Shown: positions 42,564-51,076 of the stretch, piece by piece
How positions within the stretch are numbered: the stretch's first letter is position 1
How the letters are laid out: each line of letters opens with the position of its first letter
IMG/VR virus record: IMGVR_UViG_3300042691_048475
Span: 1-63,527 of that record
Source of the DNA: a virus
DNA length: 63,527 nt
Reading direction: 5' to 3' (one strand)
Notes under the pieces: model-generated
The model's input: only the letters and a program-made list of their open reading frames with translations
What the model was told of the DNA's origin: nothing
Database searches by the model: none
Position numbers and translations under genes: made by a program

Positions 42564-44807
42564 TCATAACGTACAAGCTCCACTGGCGCATTTATCATCA
42601 TTGCTAGCAGATTGTTTATCACCGTCTGATGTATTTGAATAATATAAACACTTAATTCCCATTGAATATGCATGCAATAAATCCTTTATTACAACAGTAT
42701 CTGGAAGTAAACGATCTGGATAATTGTCATAATTATAATAGAGATTACCTGATATTGCCTGGTCAACCCATTTTTGGGCTGCAGCCATAACATTAATAAG
42801 GCCAATATTATCAGGCATGTCAAATGCTAATGTATACTTATTTTTGTTGGTTGCAAAATTGGGTACAAGAACTGGTATAGTAGACGCTTTAGAAGCTTTA
42901 TATGTCATCAAAGATCTCACTGGTTCAATGCCATTAGTTGAATTTTGAATAATTGATGAACTTTCCACAGGCATCTGTGCAGTTTGTGTCGAATTGCGCA
43001 AACCGTGTTTAAGAATACGTGCTCTTAAACCATTCCAATCCATTGATGGTTTCCTGGTAATTACCTGGTCTATTTTTGTTTTATATGTATCAATTGGTAA
43101 AATGCCTTTGCTATATTTGGTTAAATGAAATTTATCACATTTTCCTTTTTCTTCTGCTAACGTGCACGATGCGGATAGTAAATGATATTGTATTTTTTCA
43201 AACCATTCGTCTACGAAGTTTGGTGCTGACTGGTCTGTATATTTGATATTATTTTTAGCTAACAATGCCGCAAGATTAGTGACACCAACACCCAATGCTC
43301 TTCTGCCCTCAATAAAATTCTTTGCAGCAGGTGTAAACCAATCTTGATATGAGATCAATTCATCCAACATGCGTACAATAATATCACAAGTATTAATCAA
43401 ATCAGCATCATCTTTAATCTCTAGCAAATTAAGCGCAGAAAGTATGCAAATACCAATCTCACCATTTGGATCATCAATATGATTAATAGGAGTTGTTGGG
43501 AATGTAATTTCTGTGCAAAGATTGGTCATAGTTACACGATCCAAAAATGCTCCATGGTCGTTGCAATGGTCAATATTCATTACGTATATGCGACCAGTTT
43601 CCGTTCTTTCTTTTACAAACAATGACATTAGTTGTTTTGCACTTATCTTGCGTTTATACCGTATTTTTGCATTATTCTCAGCGGCTTTATAAAGCTCATC
43701 AAATTCTGGCAACCCCCAAGAGTCAATTAATTCTGGAACTTCGTGTGGAGAAAATAACGTAATGCCTTCATTCTTCATGAATCGTTCATAAAATAATTTC
43801 GAAAATTGAATGACATAGTCTAAGTGTCTTACACGAGAATCTTCTGTACCTCCATTATTTTTCAAAACAATGATATCTTCTATATCCCAGTGCCAAAATG
43901 GAGTATTGACAGTGCCACCCCCACCACGCAAACCATTTTGCTGTAATGACTTTACTGTAGATTCAAATACTTTAAGAAAGGGAATAGCGCCAGTATGAAT
44001 AACCGCGCCACCTTTGATTTCTGTTCCTAATCCTCGGATACGACCGAAATTTAAACCAATACCATAGCGCTGAGCTGTTGCATATCCCGCAGCCATAACT
44101 GAGGAGAAAATGCTTTCTTTTGAATCCCCTACATCAATAAGACAACATGATGCATATTGTTTGAGGGGGCCTCGAATTCCAGCCATTTGTGGTGTTGGTA
44201 AATTAATTTTAAATTTAGAGAAAGCATCATATGCCTTTTTGACATAATTTAATCGGCTGTCTTTGGGGTACTTATGGAAAGCGACCATAGCAATAAGCAT
44301 ATAAACAAATTGGGGGGTCTCATAAATTTCTTTTGTTTTGCGATTTTGTATAAGATACTTATCTACTAATTGTTTGATACCAGCATATGTAAAGTTATAA
44401 TCACGGTCATGATTAATTTTTTCATCTAGTTTATCAATTTCATCAATTGAATACATTTCAAGTAATTCGGTGTCGTAAACACCGCGATCAACATTTTTCT
44501 TGATTAAATCAATTAACTTTGGAGGATTCTTTCCGCCCCAAACGTCTTTTCTTAATTGGTAATTAAGAAGTCTAGAAGCTACCCATTGATAATTTGGTGC
44601 ATCTTCTGTAAAGAGATTGGCTGCAGATTCAATTAATACCTTGTGAATTTCTTTTGTAGAAATACCGTCTGCGATATTTATTTTTGCATTTATTTCAATA
44701 TCAGAAAGAGAAACACCACTAACTCCTTCTATGGCCCACGAAATAACTTTATTAATCTTCTCAATATCGAAATCTTCTTTCTCTTTATTTCGTTTTACAA
44801 CTTTCAT
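42564..44807 (-). CDS. nrdA: Ribonucleotide reductase class I alpha subunit NrdA
   Basis: 747 aa. An N-terminal ATP-cone-like region (KVVKRNKEKEDFDIEKINKVISWAIEG), the reductive Cys in YASCCLIDVGDS, NLCTEITFP with the radical-site Cys, GICILSALNL, and the C-terminal shuttle pair CASGACTL. NLYYNYDNYPDRLLP carries the Tyr pair region for radical transfer. Length and order are class Ia. A CATAAATA box is 8 nt before the ATG. Confidence 0.97.
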   Translation of the reverse strand: MKVVKRNKEKEDFDIEKINKVISWAIEGVSGVSLSDIEINAKINIADGISTKEIHKVLIESAANLFTEDAPNYQWVASRLLNYQLRKDVWGGKNPPKLIDLIKKNVDRGVYDTELLEMYSIDEIDKLDEKINHDRDYNFTYAGIKQLVDKYLIQNRKTKEIYETPQFVYMLIAMVAFHKYPKDSRLNYVKKAYDAFSKFKINLPTPQMAGIRGPLKQYASCCLIDVGDSKESIFSSVMAAGYATAQRYGIGLNFGRIRGLGTEIKGGAVIHTGAIPFLKVFESTVKSLQQNGLRGGGGTVNTPFWHWDIEDIIVLKNNGGTEDSRVRHLDYVIQFSKLFYERFMKNEGITLFSPHEVPELIDSWGLPEFDELYKAAENNAKIRYKRKISAKQLMSLFVKERTETGRIYVMNIDHCNDHGAFLDRVTMTNLCTEITFPTTPINHIDDPNGEIGICILSALNLLEIKDDADLINTCDIIVRMLDELISYQDWFTPAAKNFIEGRRALGVGVTNLAALLAKNNIKYTDQSAPNFVDEWFEKIQYHLLSASCTLAEEKGKCDKFHLTKYSKGILPIDTYKTKIDQVITRKPSMDWNGLRARILKHGLRNSTQTAQMPVESSSIIQNSTNGIEPVRSLMTYKASKASTIPVLVPNFATNKNKYTLAFDMPDNIGLINVMAAAQKWVDQAISGNLYYNYDNYPDRLLPDTVVIKDLLHAYSMGIKCLYYSNTSDGDKQSASNDDKCASGACTL

Positions 44808-44815
44808 AGGATTTG

Positions 44816-44823
44816 TATTTATG
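44816..44823 (-). promoter_or_regulatory. Late-type box CATAAATA before nrdA
   Basis: CATAAATA, 8 nt before ATG 44807. Surprising for a nucleotide metabolism gene, which is expected early or middle. Confidence 0.35.
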
Positions 44824-44859
44824 TGTATGATTATGCATCAATGAATTTAAATGCAATAT

Positions 44860-45201
44860 TTAAATATTGCATTTTTTGATATTTTCAATAAAAGCAGCCA
44901 CATCTGGATCTGACTTTTTAATGCTCATATTTTCTAATCTCGCTAGATCATCGTTTTCATTCAGGTTTTTTAATTCAGCAACTAGTGATTCATCAATCGA
45001 AGCCATTTTTTTATCTACCTTAAGGAGATCCCTGATTTCATCTACTGAATAACCACGATTCAACAATCCGGCCGCTTGTCGACATACATACTTGCGCTGT
45101 AATTCTGTTTCTGACCCAAATTCATTTACTTTCTTTTGGTAAAAATCATTATTAAAATTAAAACTTTTGCCAGTAATAATACAAGTTACTTTCTTTGCCA
45201 T
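44860..45201 (-). CDS. Hypothetical protein, 113 aa
   Basis: Starts MAKKVTCIITGKSFNFNNDFY, contains a C-x2-T-G start that may bind zinc, and a RKYVCRQAAGLLNRGYSVDEIRDLL helix pair resembling a small DNA-binding or SAP-like element. No family is named with confidence. Confidence 0.6.
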   Translation of the reverse strand: MAKKVTCIITGKSFNFNNDFYQKKVNEFGSETELQRKYVCRQAAGLLNRGYSVDEIRDLLKVDKKMASIDESLVAELKNLNENDDLARLENMSIKKSDPDVAAFIENIKKCNI

Positions 45202-45209
45202 GCTTTATA

Positions 45210-45386
45210 TTAACGCCGCTTTTTCAATTTTCTCTTCTTTTTTAAGATAATTGGTTTTTGTTCCATAGGGTTTTGTTTTAATGGAACATAACCTGAAAAA
45301 TTTACAGAGAATGAATATTTGTTTTGAGGTGCATATGGTGGCATATATTCTTCCAACACTAGGTCTATTAAATCATTTAATTTCAT
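45210..45386 (-). CDS. Small hypothetical protein, 58 aa
   Basis: MKLNDLIDLVLEEYMPPYAP... ending in KKKRKLKKRR. The amphipathic start is shared with several other short proteins here, and the end is strongly basic. ATG at 45386 lies 1 nt from the stop of the upstream phosphoribosyltransferase gene (45388), so the two are coupled. Confidence 0.65.
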   Translation of the reverse strand: MKLNDLIDLVLEEYMPPYAPQNKYSFSVNFSGYVPLKQNPMEQKPIILKKKRKLKKRR

Positions 45387-45387
45387 A

Positions 45388-45837
45388 TTATTCCCATGGA
45401 AATACTAGCCACGAATCTTTTTCATATCTTCTACTATAAAAATCAGGTTCGAATGTGGTGCCTTCCTTTACATATGGTGTTAACGTATATACGTTATCGA
45501 AATAATATTTATAATTGTCGACAGCAAATTTAAGGGTATTTCCACTATCTGATAAATCATCTACAATTAATAAATTTTTTCGATTTGATTTCGCATTAAT
45601 AATGCTATCTCTACATGTTTGATATATAGTAATTTCATCATTTTGTTTAGTATCAATATATGATTTGATACCAAACATTCTTAATGGCACATTCAATTTA
45701 TTTGACAGAATAGTTGCAGGAATAGAACCTCCTCTCATTAAACCCAAAATAAAATCAAATGATTTATCTTTAATTTGATCTAAACATTTTTCGATATCAG
45801 ATTGAACAGTTTCCCATGTTAGAAATATTTTTTCCAT
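45388..45837 (-). CDS. Purine phosphoribosyltransferase (Gpt-like)
   Basis: 149 aa PRTase-fold. FILGLMRGGSIPATILSNKL is the N-terminal loop and LLIVDDLSDSGNTL the PRPP-binding motif. Similar in size to E. coli Gpt (xanthine/guanine PRTase, 152 aa). It would make GMP or XMP from free base plus PRPP. This fits salvage of guanine released by a DpdA-type exchange, see findings. An AATAAAT stands just before the ATG. Confidence 0.8.
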   Translation of the reverse strand: MEKIFLTWETVQSDIEKCLDQIKDKSFDFILGLMRGGSIPATILSNKLNVPLRMFGIKSYIDTKQNDEITIYQTCRDSIINAKSNRKNLLIVDDLSDSGNTLKFAVDNYKYYFDNVYTLTPYVKEGTTFEPDFYSRRYEKDSWLVFPWE

Positions 45838-45857
45838 AATTTATTATAGCAAATACA

Positions 45858-45865
45858 ATTAAATA
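45858..45865 (+). promoter_or_regulatory. Late-type box ATTAAATA
   Basis: ATTAAATA, 5 nt before ATG 45871, in the gap between divergent genes. Confidence 0.35.
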
Positions 45866-45870
45866 TCTAC

Positions 45871-46227
45871 ATGGCAGATGACTATTATGCGATTAAAAAA
45901 ATATATGAAGCTTATAATGTTGGGACACAAAGCAGTTTCCAGCATGCAGATATAACTTCTGACCATGATCACAGCTATGAAACTACTTCTTCTATGATGG
46001 GGCCTGGTCATGGGCCTGTTGCTGGTAGCAATACAGGGTTGGGTTCACCTACTGATATATTGAATTCACCTATTCAAAAATATTCTGTTGAGGGATTAAA
46101 AAATACACTTATTAAAAAAATCAGCAAAGAACTTGATGAAGCTGCTGAGAAAAAAATGTATTATGCAGAAAATTCTCTTAAGAGACTATTAAATTTTCTT
46201 TTAGAGTTAGAAAAGACTGAAGATTAA
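45871..46227 (+). CDS. Hypothetical protein, 118 aa
   Basis: A His/Gly-rich first half (SDHDHSYETTSSMMGPGHGPV) and a helical charged second half. No motif is recognised. The stop overlaps the convergent neighbour by 4 nt. Possibly a minor virion protein, given the late-type box. Confidence 0.6.
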   Translation: MADDYYAIKKIYEAYNVGTQSSFQHADITSDHDHSYETTSSMMGPGHGPVAGSNTGLGSPTDILNSPIQKYSVEGLKNTLIKKISKELDEAAEKKMYYAENSLKRLLNFLLELEKTED

Positions 46228-46496
46228 TGCTTTACGATAAAATCATGTAAAGCATCAATTGACCAAGAGAACGCTGCCGCGGCGGTAGGAAATAATATTG
46301 CATCAACAATATTATGATTATAAAAAATAAATGGTGATAATAATATACCACTCCAAAATCCTAAGCATAAAGAACATTTAAATAGCTCTTCGAAAAAATT
46401 ACTTTTTGAAATGAGAAATGCTCTTAATTTTTGTAAGATAGACCCATATTTTAAAATATAGGTCAATCCCAAAGAACTTATCAATTCAAACCACAT
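46224..46496 (-). CDS. Membrane protein, DUF1360-like
   Basis: 90 aa with two or three hydrophobic segments (WFELISSLGLTYIL, GFWSGILLSPFIFY, AILFPTAAAAFSWSI). KCSLCLGFWSG is the C-x2-C-x-G-F-W motif of DUF1360, a small inner-membrane family in bacteria and phages. Its role is unknown. The start overlaps the next minus gene by 16 nt. Confidence 0.72.
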   Translation of the reverse strand: MWFELISSLGLTYILKYGSILQKLRAFLISKSNFFEELFKCSLCLGFWSGILLSPFIFYNHNIVDAILFPTAAAAFSWSIDALHDFIVKH

Positions 46497-46672
46497 GAAT
46501 CACCTTGTGACGATTCTTGATATTGTTGAACAGCTTCCTTCAACATTAAAAATTCATCTTTTGTTAATTTAATTTGTCCACCGTAATCATCCGAAATAGT
46601 GAAATTATCTTCTTCTTCATTAATTACAGGACAACATGAACTACTGCGGCCGCACAATGTGTATTTAAACAT
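46481..46672 (-). CDS. Hypothetical protein, 63 aa
   Basis: An acidic centre (EEEDNFTISDDYGGQIKLTKDEF) and four cysteines in the first half and end. Upstream of and overlapping the DUF1360-like gene. No domain is recognised. Confidence 0.6.
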   Translation of the reverse strand: MFKYTLCGRSSSCCPVINEEEDNFTISDDYGGQIKLTKDEFLMLKEAVQQYQESSQGDSCGLN

Positions 46673-46719
46673 ATATTATTATATTATTTTTATAATATAA
46701 AAAATCAATAAATAAAATT

Positions 46720-47721
46720 ATGCATTCTCTAGATGGTTTAATAAACGAAGAATTATATTACACATTAATAGATCGTGATAGAGACATTGCAAAAGATGTT
46801 ACGGATTTGCTGTTAGATATAAAAGAAATTTTAACTAGTAATTATATTAAAATAAAACCCACTTATTCTTTTTCTAAATATTTGCACATTGTTTTCGAAC
46901 CGCGAACTCCTACGGGTGAATTGAGAGATGATCTTTTAAATCAAAATATTAATGTATTAATTCAAAAGTTATATAAAAAAGGTATTGAAGCAGAGTTGGT
47001 TGAGATGACTGAAGACGGAGCTCCGCATTATGCACTACATCTCACTAAAGTAAATCTTTATGATCAAGAAACTAAAAAGGATATAACTGCTGATGTTTAT
47101 TTTACAATATATATGAGTGATACAAATGGATCTGCCGATACTTTAAATAAATTTGTTTCCTTTTATCCCAGATTATTAGCTCTTTCTGATTCAGATATAT
47201 ATGGGATTGTATATCATGAATTTTTACACATGACACAACCTTCAAAAAAACTTACTAGAAGGTATATTGCTGCGACGCGACCCAGTAAAGGTGAATATAT
47301 ACCAGTAATGAAATGGTATAATTATATGAGAGCTAGAATAGAATTTGAAGCCCAATTGGGTGGTTGTCTAGAAATAATAAGGCATAGATTTTTTTCATTA
47401 TACGAAAAGGCTCCTAATAATGAATTGTGGCAGCGAACACGTAATTTGCAATTAAACAATATTAAAAAAATATCTGAATTAAATAGAAAAGAAGTATTGA
47501 GAGAATTTAGTATTAATTACACTGAAGAAAAAAAATTACCTTTTCCGGATTCAATTATTCCTTCTGAAGATACAAAATTATTAATCTTAATTTATTACTC
47601 ATCAATTGGTGAAGAAAAATCAAATAATAATGTGGGTCGCTTAAGATGGAATCAATTGATTAATGCATTTAAGAATTTATATAAATATCTGTCTGAATTA
47701 AAAGATTATGAAACAAAATAA
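46720..47721 (+). CDS. Putative zinc metalloprotease (HExxH protein)
   Basis: 333 aa. The motif IVYHEFLHMTQP (around residue 167) is HExxH, the zincin zinc-binding signature. Nothing further matches a named peptidase family, and a third ligand is not clear. Helical C-terminal third. It might be a virion protease or a structural protein that only resembles one. The last 16 nt overlap the convergent kinase gene. Confidence 0.6.
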   Translation: MHSLDGLINEELYYTLIDRDRDIAKDVTDLLLDIKEILTSNYIKIKPTYSFSKYLHIVFEPRTPTGELRDDLLNQNINVLIQKLYKKGIEAELVEMTEDGAPHYALHLTKVNLYDQETKKDITADVYFTIYMSDTNGSADTLNKFVSFYPRLLALSDSDIYGIVYHEFLHMTQPSKKLTRRYIAATRPSKGEYIPVMKWYNYMRARIEFEAQLGGCLEIIRHRFFSLYEKAPNNELWQRTRNLQLNNIKKISELNRKEVLREFSINYTEEKKLPFPDSIIPSEDTKLLILIYYSSIGEEKSNNNVGRLRWNQLINAFKNLYKYLSELKDYETK

Positions 47722-48275
47722 TTTGTTTGTATAAATTGTTTCATTTCATGCATAAAAATACTAACTCTCTCTTCTACTGTGCCTGATAATCGTATAATCT
47801 TAGGTGCATTATTATACGTAGAAATATTTTCTAACCAACGATCATAATAATATACTACCTTATCAAAAAATGCTTTATCTGTTGGTCTAGTACCATCTTC
47901 TTTTAATTCTAATTCTGGTTCAATATAAAAAATAATATCATAGTTTTTAAAACATTTTGACGCAATAATACCCAACGCTTGCTTAAACTCACTATCATCA
48001 AATCCTTCTAATACAGCTTGTGTATATGCTAAACCATCTAATACACATCGATCAGCGATAATTGATCCATTCTTTTTACTATATTCATAGTATTTCGAAA
48101 TGACAAATAATTGAGTCACTTCATCACCATCTTGATTAATTGGAAATCCTTGCTTTTGCAAATCACGAATAGGCGACGCAATAAATTGATAATCTTTTAG
48201 AAATGCATTATTTTTTAAAGCATTACACAATGTTGTCTTACCTTGGCTGTGTGCCCCTGAAATACAAATATACAT
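47706..48275 (-). CDS. P-loop NadR/nucleotide kinase-like protein
   Basis: 189 aa from ATG 48275 (MYICISGAHSQGKTTLCNAL); the longer frame adds six residues and is less likely. Walker A SGAHSQGKTTL, IADRCVLDGLAY (D-R-x3-D of NadR and deoxynucleoside kinases), a lid-like EPELELKEDGTRP segment. It follows the DpdA-like gene by 21 nt on the same strand, so a role in nucleotide or base salvage is possible. Confidence 0.72.
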   Translation of the reverse strand: MYICISGAHSQGKTTLCNALKNNAFLKDYQFIASPIRDLQKQGFPINQDGDEVTQLFVISKYYEYSKKNGSIIADRCVLDGLAYTQAVLEGFDDSEFKQALGIIASKCFKNYDIIFYIEPELELKEDGTRPTDKAFFDKVVYYYDRWLENISTYNNAPKIIRLSGTVEERVSIFMHEMKQFIQTNYFVS

Positions 48276-48296
48276 ATGTTTATTATATATCAAAAA

Positions 48297-49097
48297 TTAT
48301 TTTCTACCTACAATTTGTTTAAATGCATCAATATTATATTTGATGAGATCTAATTGTTCATCATCTAATGATGCGTCAATATTATCCGCAAGCAATCCTT
48401 TTGGCTTATCCTTCAAACCTAAATCACCGTTGTATTTCATATGCGTAAAACCAGCCATCACCGGATTACTAGTATCTACACTTCTGATATTGTATATATT
48501 TTTTTTCCAATAATAATTAAATTCTTGAGGCAATGCACATCCCAATAAATGATGTGGTTTATTCCAACACCAAATTCCGTCATCAATTAAATTACGAATT
48601 AAACGTTGTCTGCCAGAAGCCATCCGCTCGAGTTTATTATTGCCAGTGCCTATATATTCAAAAAAACTGTATGCAAATGATACTGCAATATAGTCAGCAT
48701 GCTCAGCCATAAATTTATAGCAATCTACAAAATCTTGATATGTTTTGCCTTGTGTAGCACCAATTTTTAATGATTGAATATCATTGAACTCTTGTGTAAA
48801 TTTTTTAAATGATTCTCTAGTAGCTTTACTATCCTCCCATACATCTGGAACAATGTAATATGTTGGTTCTAGTAGATGAATCCATCTGTGATATTCTTTA
48901 CTTTCGAAAGCAGTACCCAATTCGAAAATACTATTATCTAATAATACTTCGCGATTAGCTAAAACAGAGCTTCTAAAAAAATTAAAGTAATGATGATTCT
49001 GTTCAAAAAGATGTACTAGAGCATAATCATAATCATTATAATTAATCGAATCCTTTAATAAACACAATGGGGATTCATGAGATACTTTAATTTTCAT
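48297..49097 (-). CDS. DpdA-like transglycosylase (7-deazaguanine insertion into DNA)
   Basis: 266 aa TIM-barrel of the tRNA-guanine transglycosylase superfamily, phage DpdA type. LLDNSIFELG (52-61) replaces the DSGGFQ active-site motif of TGT, with D54 as candidate catalytic Asp. YYIVPDVWEDS, GATQGKTYQDFVDCY, HHLLGCALPQEF and SVDTSNPVMAG follow in order. It lacks the TGT zinc domain, as expected of DNA-acting forms. DpdA swaps guanine in DNA for a 7-deazaguanine. FolE, QueD and QueE in the same window supply the precursor. Subfamily (DpdA2 or another) cannot be settled by eye. Confidence 0.82.
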   Translation of the reverse strand: MKIKVSHESPLCLLKDSINYNDYDYALVHLFEQNHHYFNFFRSSVLANREVLLDNSIFELGTAFESKEYHRWIHLLEPTYYIVPDVWEDSKATRESFKKFTQEFNDIQSLKIGATQGKTYQDFVDCYKFMAEHADYIAVSFAYSFFEYIGTGNNKLERMASGRQRLIRNLIDDGIWCWNKPHHLLGCALPQEFNYYWKKNIYNIRSVDTSNPVMAGFTHMKYNGDLGLKDKPKGLLADNIDASLDDEQLDLIKYNIDAFKQIVGRK

Positions 49098-49144
49098 AAT
49101 ATGATTATATTAAGATACTTTAGATATTTCAAGTAAATATTTTC

Positions 49145-49729
49145 GTGGATCTTAATAGACTAGCAGGTGGCTTCGCAGGCCAACTTAACAATTTAGATAA
49201 AATAGTAAAACTATCACAAGGATTATTATGCGCAGGTATGACTGCAGCGACATTATTGTCTAATCCTGCTAATTTATTTAAAGCAGTAGGCTTTGTTGCG
49301 GCTTCAGTAGGTAATTTGATTACTAATGCAATTGCGGATCGCATGCAAGCCCGAGTTAATAATATACTGCAAATTACATCATTAGGTATTCGTCTTTTAA
49401 AAAGCTATGTAGAATCAGCACAAAATATTTTATCAAATCTACAACAAATATATGATAAAATAAAAAAGAAACAATCAAATTTATTAGATTTTATTTTTAA
49501 TACACAGAATTGTGCTATACAAGCTGCAAATTTTTTGAATTGTATTTCAGCTATTATTGCAAAAAAAATTACTAAAAAAGTTTTACCTAAAATAGATAAT
49601 GAATTCGATCGCATTCAAAATGAAGTAGCAGGCGCGATATATAATGCGGGCGGGGTTATGGAACAACACGCAGGCCGTAATCTTCGTTCTGTAGAAAAAT
49701 TAACAAAGCAATTAAATGCAATGCTATAA
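49145..49729 (+). CDS. Tail-associated structural protein, hypothetical
   Basis: 194 aa from a GTG start. Two hydrophobic stretches (GLLCAGMTAATLLSNPA and FKAVGFVAASVGNLITNAIA) and long helices. It is 3 nt from the gp5-like baseplate gene, so a baseplate or tail hub role is likely. No family is recognised. Confidence 0.6.
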   Translation: MDLNRLAGGFAGQLNNLDKIVKLSQGLLCAGMTAATLLSNPANLFKAVGFVAASVGNLITNAIADRMQARVNNILQITSLGIRLLKSYVESAQNILSNLQQIYDKIKKKQSNLLDFIFNTQNCAIQAANFLNCISAIIAKKITKKVLPKIDNEFDRIQNEVAGAIYNAGGVMEQHAGRNLRSVEKLTKQLNAML

Positions 49730-49732
49730 TAT

Positions 49733-51073
49733 ATGTTTGATAAAAAAATATATGGCTTTACTAGAGGTATTGTAATAAAAAATAATGATCCTGAATCTAG
49801 GGGTCGAGTAAAAATATTTTTACCTCAATATTCAAATTATATTTTAAATGGGTCGTATAGCCTTAATAAGATTGGAGAAAAAACAATTTCTTCACAAGCA
49901 AAATCTTTTCTAGAAAGCAAACCATCGTCATCAACTCAAATACCCACTGTAATTATAGAACAAATTGCAGAGATAGTCCCATGGGCAGACCAAGCAGCAC
50001 CTTTGATAGGTGGCGGTGGCATGGGAATGTTCAATGCAATAACAAACACATATACTGCTAGTGATGCCACATTAAGTGGAGGATTTTTTCCAGCTGCATT
50101 TAATAGAGAGGTCAAGCTAAGCTTAGCCCCTGATCCCAAAAGAGAAGGAAGCACAAATATTAATACAAATCTCGAGCAACCCATGCATGCATTAGCATCT
50201 GCTAGAGGATCATTTTCTATACCTAAAGTTGGATCACATGTATGGGTCTTTTTCGAAGATGGTAATATAGCTAGTCCAAAATATTTTGCTTATTCATACA
50301 ATTCAGAAGAATGGGGTTCTGTAATAAAAGGTTCACCTAATAATTCTTCTTTAAATCAAGCGGTATTACCTGTCGAAAGTGATAGTAAATCACCTTCACT
50401 TTATGCTAGTAAATATACTTTAAGTGAACGCGGCGGTACTATAGAAATTAACAGTACACAGGGATCCGAAGGAATAAAGATGGGTGACTTGTACGGAAAT
50501 AGCTATCAGACTAGCCCGTTCGGCATTTTCGAAACAGTGGCAAAGAGGCAAAAAACAACAGATGTTAATGGTGATTATTTTATAAAAGTTCGAGGCAATT
50601 ACAAAGTAGAAGTAGGTGGTGATTGTCAAATAATAGCAAAGGGCACTACACATCATGTAGCAGGTGATTTAAAAGATGTAAAGTATCAAAAGGATTGGTT
50701 AAAGACTGCGGCACCTGCATTTCAAAACGCTGCCAAACCAATAGCACAGCCAAATTTCGAAAAGGTGAGGAAACAGAATGCTAAAGTAGCAGAGAAGAAA
50801 GCACCCAATGATACTTTCTGTTTGCCTTTTTCATTAAAATTTAAACTACCATTTGGTCTTCCTTTTTCTGTGTGGTTAAAACAATTGAATTTGATGTTGC
50901 AAACCGTAGGAAAATATTTGGACATGGGATTGTTGATGCTTAAAGCTGTGCAAGAAATTGTCGCAGAAGTATTAAATTTGATCAGAAATCCATTTGCATT
51001 TTTATTTGCAATGTTGGGTGATCAAATTAAATTATTAGGTATAAAGCTTTGTAATAATAAAAATAAAAAATAA
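49733..51073 (+). CDS. Baseplate hub/OB-fold protein, gp5-like
   Basis: 446 aa. The start FTRGIVIKNNDPESRGRVKIFLPQY is the OB-fold opening of gp5/VgrG-type hub proteins. FSIPKVGSHVWVFFEDGNIASPKYFAY completes the OB barrel near residue 185. Then follow beta-rich TERG-type repeats (LSERGGTIEINSTQGSEG, VNGDYFIKVRGNYKVEVGGDC) as in the spike stem. There is no lysozyme domain, unlike T4 gp5. C-terminal hydrophobic helix region (about 380-440) is unusual. Confidence 0.8.
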   Translation: MFDKKIYGFTRGIVIKNNDPESRGRVKIFLPQYSNYILNGSYSLNKIGEKTISSQAKSFLESKPSSSTQIPTVIIEQIAEIVPWADQAAPLIGGGGMGMFNAITNTYTASDATLSGGFFPAAFNREVKLSLAPDPKREGSTNINTNLEQPMHALASARGSFSIPKVGSHVWVFFEDGNIASPKYFAYSYNSEEWGSVIKGSPNNSSLNQAVLPVESDSKSPSLYASKYTLSERGGTIEINSTQGSEGIKMGDLYGNSYQTSPFGIFETVAKRQKTTDVNGDYFIKVRGNYKVEVGGDCQIIAKGTTHHVAGDLKDVKYQKDWLKTAAPAFQNAAKPIAQPNFEKVRKQNAKVAEKKAPNDTFCLPFSLKFKLPFGLPFSVWLKQLNLMLQTVGKYLDMGLLMLKAVQEIVAEVLNLIRNPFAFLFAMLGDQIKLLGIKLCNNKNKK

Positions 51074-51076
51074 TAT

